Below are positions 35,484 through 38,095 of a stretch of DNA of 38,095 bases, in pieces. The notes below the pieces were generated by a model that was not told the origin of the DNA, searched no databases, and worked only from the letters and a program-made list of their open reading frames with translations. Source of the stretch: Olavius algarvensis Gamma 3 endosymbiont (GTDB lineage: Bacteria > Pseudomonadota > Gammaproteobacteria > GCA-001735895); contig DS021199.1 of assembly GCA_001735895.1 (NCBI GenBank), positions 91,215 through 129,309 of the forward strand. Direction: 5' to 3'. The position numbers were made by a program, and so were the translations under genes. Within the stretch, counting starts at the first letter, position 1; the number at the start of each line of letters is the position of its first letter.

Positions 35484-36350
35484 TTATAATTCGACCAGCG
35501 GCCCATAGGCCTCGGGCCGGCGGTCGCGGAAAAATTGCCAGGTGTCGCGCACCTGCCGGACCATATCCATATCCAGTTCCGTCACCAGCAATTCATCCTT
35601 GTCCGGACTCGCCTGGGCGATAATCTCGCCGCGCGGATTGACAAAATAACTGGAACCGTAGAATTCGCCGATATTCCAGGGCGCCTCGGTGCCGACACGA
35701 TTGATCGCGGCGATATAGATGCCATTGGCCGCGGCCGAAGCCGGTTGCTCCAGTTCCCACAGGTATTGCGACAGCCCGGCGACCGTGGCCGACGGGTTGT
35801 AGATTATTTCGGCGCCGCGCAGCGCCAGGGCGCGCCAGCCTTCGGGAAAATGGCGGTCATAGCAAATGTAAACGCCGAGCTTGGCGTAGGCGGTCTCGAG
35901 CACCGGCCAGTTCGATGAGCCGGGTTTGAAAAAGAATTTTTCCCAGAAACCGGCGACCTGCGGTAGGTGGGTTTTACGATATTTGCCGAGATAACTGCCA
36001 TCGGCGTCGATCACCGCGGCGGTGTTGTAGTAAACCCCCGGCATGGTCTCTTCGTAGATCGGCACGATGATGACCATATTGTGGCGGCGCGCATATTCCT
36101 GCATTAATTGGGTCGTATAGCCGTCCGGGATGGCTTCCGCGGCCGCATACCATTTGCTGTCCTGGCTGGGACAGAAGTAAGGTTGGGTGAAAACTTCCTG
36201 GAAACATAAGACTTGCACGCCCTTGGCTGCCGCTTCGTCGATCAGCGGTAAATGCGCCTCCAGCATGCAATCCCGAATCTGGTCGGGAGACATTTGTTCG
36301 GCGTCACCCTTCAGACCCATTTGAATCAAACCGGAAACCAGCTTATTCAT
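35484..36350 (-). CDS. Nitrilase-superfamily beta-ureidopropionase
   Basis: C-N hydrolase of 288 aa with the full Glu-Lys-Cys triad: CFQEVFTQPYF (Glu), YRKTHLPQV (Lys) and VYICYDRHFPEGWR (Cys). The CYDRHFPE form and the context point to beta-ureidopropionase, which converts N-carbamoyl-beta-alanine to beta-alanine, CO2 and NH3; N-carbamoylputrescine amidase is a close relative. Start at 36350 (ATG) with AAGGAGG eight bases upstream; the longer TTG-start version at 36368 overlaps that ribosome site and is rejected. First gene after the promoter at 36460-36487. Confidence 0.92.
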   Translation of the reverse strand: MNKLVSGLIQMGLKGDAEQMSPDQIRDCMLEAHLPLIDEAAAKGVQVLCFQEVFTQPYFCPSQDSKWYAAAEAIPDGYTTQLMQEYARRHNMVIIVPIYEETMPGVYYNTAAVIDADGSYLGKYRKTHLPQVAGFWEKFFFKPGSSNWPVLETAYAKLGVYICYDRHFPEGWRALALRGAEIIYNPSATVAGLSQYLWELEQPASAAANGIYIAAINRVGTEAPWNIGEFYGSSYFVNPRGEIIAQASPDKDELLVTELDMDMVRQVRDTWQFFRDRRPEAYGPLVEL

Positions 36351-36688
36351 CGGATAATCCTCCTTCAAATCTCGGGCTATTCATTTGCATAGCCAGATAT
36401 TGGTTGTGGTCGCCTTATTCTTGATTTTGGTCGACTTTGATTGGCGGGCTGACTCGGATGCTATAACAATCCTGTCTAGTTAGTCAAGATCTTTTGGTAA
36501 ATCGGGCGGTAAATTGACTAGGGGTTGAAACCATCGGAACGGCCTAGGTCGGTTTAAAATTCAAATCGGAACAGGCCCGGCCTCGGCTGCTATTTTCGCA
36601 AATCGAAATACGGGGAACCGGCCGCGCTCGACAAAACCCGGTATCAAGCCGACACAGTTGATGCGATGTGCCAGCTAAACTCCGCCAA
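36351..36688. other. Intergenic control region between lyase and pyrimidine operon
   Basis: 338 bp without a supported gene. It holds the predicted minus-strand promoter and the inverted repeat TTGACTA/TAGTCAA described separately. It also has two direct GGTAAAT copies (36495-36501 and 36508-36514 by reading) between the repeat arms. A weak minus-strand frame at 36544-36762 runs into the lyase gene and is not credible. Nothing clear marks the end of the lyase transcript. Confidence 0.55.
36460..36487 (-). promoter_or_regulatory. Sigma70-type promoter of the pyrimidine degradation operon
   Basis: On the minus strand TTGACT (36482-36487) and TATAGC (36460-36465) are separated by 16 bp. The start would be about 36453, a leader of about 100 nt before the ATG at 36350. 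TTGACTA overlapping the -35 pairs with CTAGTCAA about 30 bp upstream (near 36513-36521), a candidate repressor or activator site. Confidence 0.65.
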
Positions 36689-38056
36689 TCATTCGAACAG
36701 CCAACCGGCTTTTTCGATCGCGGCCAGGGCGCGGTCAACTTCGTTGGGCGCATACCCGACATAGCTGGTCGGATCCAGCAGCTGGTCCAGTTCCGTTTCG
36801 GAAAGTACTGCCATTACCTGGCCGGTCCGGAGCAGCGAGTCTTTGAAACTGATCTCGCTGTCGATGCCCTGCATGGAGGCTTGATGAATAATTTCATGCG
36901 CGGCTTGTTTACCCAGTTTTTCCGACAAGGCGAACATGACCCGTTCGGCCAGAACATAACCACCCAGAATATGGAGATTCTTGAGCATGCTGTCTTTGTT
37001 CACTTTAAGACCCCGCAGGGTAAATTTTATGTTGTCGAGCACGATGGATAACATCAGGCAAATTTCCGGAATGACTTTCCACTCCATTTTCCAGGCGGTC
37101 CCATCGCGTTCGTGTTCGTGTTTCATGATGTCCGACAACAGCATGATATTCGATTTCAGCGCGGTGCTTACGGTGACCGAATTTTCGGTAATCGCGGGGT
37201 TTCGCTTGTGCGGCATGGTGGAGGACCCTACCTGACCCGGGGTAAGCGGTTCGGCAAGCTCGTCTATTTCATTGTGGGCCAGCAGCAGGATCTGATTGCC
37301 GATCTTGTTGAGCGTCGCGTTAACCCCGCCCAGTGCCGCGCCATACTCGTACAACCGGTCGCGTGCGGGTTGCCAGGATATATCGGGGGTTCCCAGCCCC
37401 AGTTTCCGGTTGACCCCGGCCTCCAGCTTGTCGCATAGCGGACCGAACGACGCCTTGCTGCCGACCGCACCGACGACACTGCCGACGAACACGCGTTGTT
37501 CCAGCTGCGCGAGCCGCTCGAGATGCCGGTTCATCTCGGAAAGCCAGATCGCGGTCTTATGACCGAAGGTGATTGGCAGCGCCTGCAGCGCGAGCGTGCG
37601 GCCCATCATCGGGGTGTCTCGATGTTCCTTGCTCAAATCGTAAAGCGCGACCCCGATTTCCTTTATGTCTCGTTTAACGATCCGGTGGGCTTGCTTAAGC
37701 TGTAACATGAGGCCGGAATCGATGACATCCTGGGTCGTGGCGCCAAAATGTACAAACTCCCCATGACCGAGATCGCAGGCTTTTTCCAGGGCTCTGAGCG
37801 TGGGTATCAGCGGGTGTTTGGTTTTAACCAGTTCGGCCTGGATATAGTCCAAATCCAGATGCTCGAATTTTGACTTGTCTGCGATTTCCCGTGCCGACTC
37901 CTTTGGAATAATTCCCAGGTCGGCCTGCACCCGCGCCAATGCCGCTTCGTAGTCCAGCCAGGATTGCATCCTGCTCTCGTCCGAAAATACCTTCCTCATT
38001 TCTTCGGTCGACCAGAAATCCTTCAACAGAATTGAATCAAACACGCTAGTGCCCAT
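36689..38056 (-). CDS. Aspartase/fumarase-superfamily lyase (PurB/PcaB-like)
   Basis: Protein of 455 aa. Superfamily signatures: GHGEFVHFGATTQDVIDSG, GAVGSKASFG and GSSTMPHKRNPAI (signature loop with catalytic Ser). HEHERDGTAWKMEWKVIPE resembles the carboxymuconate cycloisomerase branch as much as adenylosuccinate lyase. It catalyses beta-elimination from a fumarate-forming or related substrate. ATG at 38056 has GGAGG six bases upstream. It precedes the pyrimidine operon but is separated from it by 338 bp and a promoter, so its role there is uncertain. Housekeeping PurB is possible but not assured. Confidence 0.88.
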   Translation of the reverse strand: MGTSVFDSILLKDFWSTEEMRKVFSDESRMQSWLDYEAALARVQADLGIIPKESAREIADKSKFEHLDLDYIQAELVKTKHPLIPTLRALEKACDLGHGEFVHFGATTQDVIDSGLMLQLKQAHRIVKRDIKEIGVALYDLSKEHRDTPMMGRTLALQALPITFGHKTAIWLSEMNRHLERLAQLEQRVFVGSVVGAVGSKASFGPLCDKLEAGVNRKLGLGTPDISWQPARDRLYEYGAALGGVNATLNKIGNQILLLAHNEIDELAEPLTPGQVGSSTMPHKRNPAITENSVTVSTALKSNIMLLSDIMKHEHERDGTAWKMEWKVIPEICLMLSIVLDNIKFTLRGLKVNKDSMLKNLHILGGYVLAERVMFALSEKLGKQAAHEIIHQASMQGIDSEISFKDSLLRTGQVMAVLSETELDQLLDPTSYVGYAPNEVDRALAAIEKAGWLFE

Positions 38057-38095
38057 TTGCCACCTCCGATTTCATCTGTTTTCCAATATTATGAA

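Noticed and set aside
36544-36762. Small minus-strand frame of 72 codons
   Set aside because: It overlaps the lyase 3' end in another frame and has no ribosome site.

Overview
The window reads as chromosomal DNA of a marine- or sediment-type gammaproteobacterium. This is an inference from moderately GC-rich coding sequence, the gene families present, FNR- and Fur-like sites, a GTCAT-CCCGC intergenic palindrome and an IS4-family insertion sequence. No rRNA, tRNA, CRISPR array, phage or conjugation gene was seen.

Layout. (1) 0.6-6.3 kb: a large PLP-dependent Orn/Lys/Arg decarboxylase (minus strand) is divergent from a translationally coupled gabD-gabT pair. This looks like amino acid -> diamine -> omega-amino acid -> dicarboxylate catabolism. 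(2) 6.4-8.7 kb: an iron-linked region. It holds a FutA/FbpA-type iron-binding protein gene with an FNR box at exactly -41.5 from a predicted start, followed by a Fur-like palindrome. Next come a coupled 92-aa protein plus 24-aa membrane peptide, and a 111-aa protein of unknown function behind a strong Fur-like palindrome. (3) 8.9-20.5 kb: a methylated-amine or betaine-type catabolic region. It contains a DAO-family oxidoreductase, a LysR regulator, an enolase-superfamily enzyme, a serine hydrolase, an EamA transporter, an N-methylproline-demethylase-like FMN/Fe-S/FAD enzyme, an MttB-family methyltransferase and a choline-kinase-like gene. The DAO enzyme, the demethylase and MttB are frameshifted (MttB twice), and the kinase is split by a 282-bp TA-flanked palindromic MITE. 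(4) 20.6-26.3 kb: a small membrane peptide divergent from a second LysR gene, a creatininase-family hydrolase with a palindromic element filling its convergent gap, a 561-aa P-loop protein, a GFA-family protein, a PQQ-like beta-propeller and a frameshifted P460-like cytochrome. (5) 26.4-27.6 kb: an intact IS4-family element inserted in the loop of an intergenic palindrome. (6) 27.9-38.1 kb, all minus strand: a reductive pyrimidine (uracil/thymine) degradation cluster. It has an aspartase/fumarase-superfamily lyase, then a nitrilase-type beta-ureidopropionase, dihydropyrimidinase, an M20 carbamoyl-amidohydrolase, PreT, PreA and an NCS1 permease, closed by a strong terminator that abuts a DMT-family gene.

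Working together: region 6 encodes uptake (NCS1), reduction (PreT-PreA), ring opening (dihydropyrimidinase) and decarbamoylation (two unrelated enzymes). Region 3 would demethylate quaternary or tertiary amines, but as written four of its catalytic genes cannot make full-length protein. The indels lie in short G runs, a doubled T and CG-dinucleotide runs, so either real slippage-driven decay or consensus error is possible. The MITE insertion, with its exact TA duplication, is real structure whichever is true.
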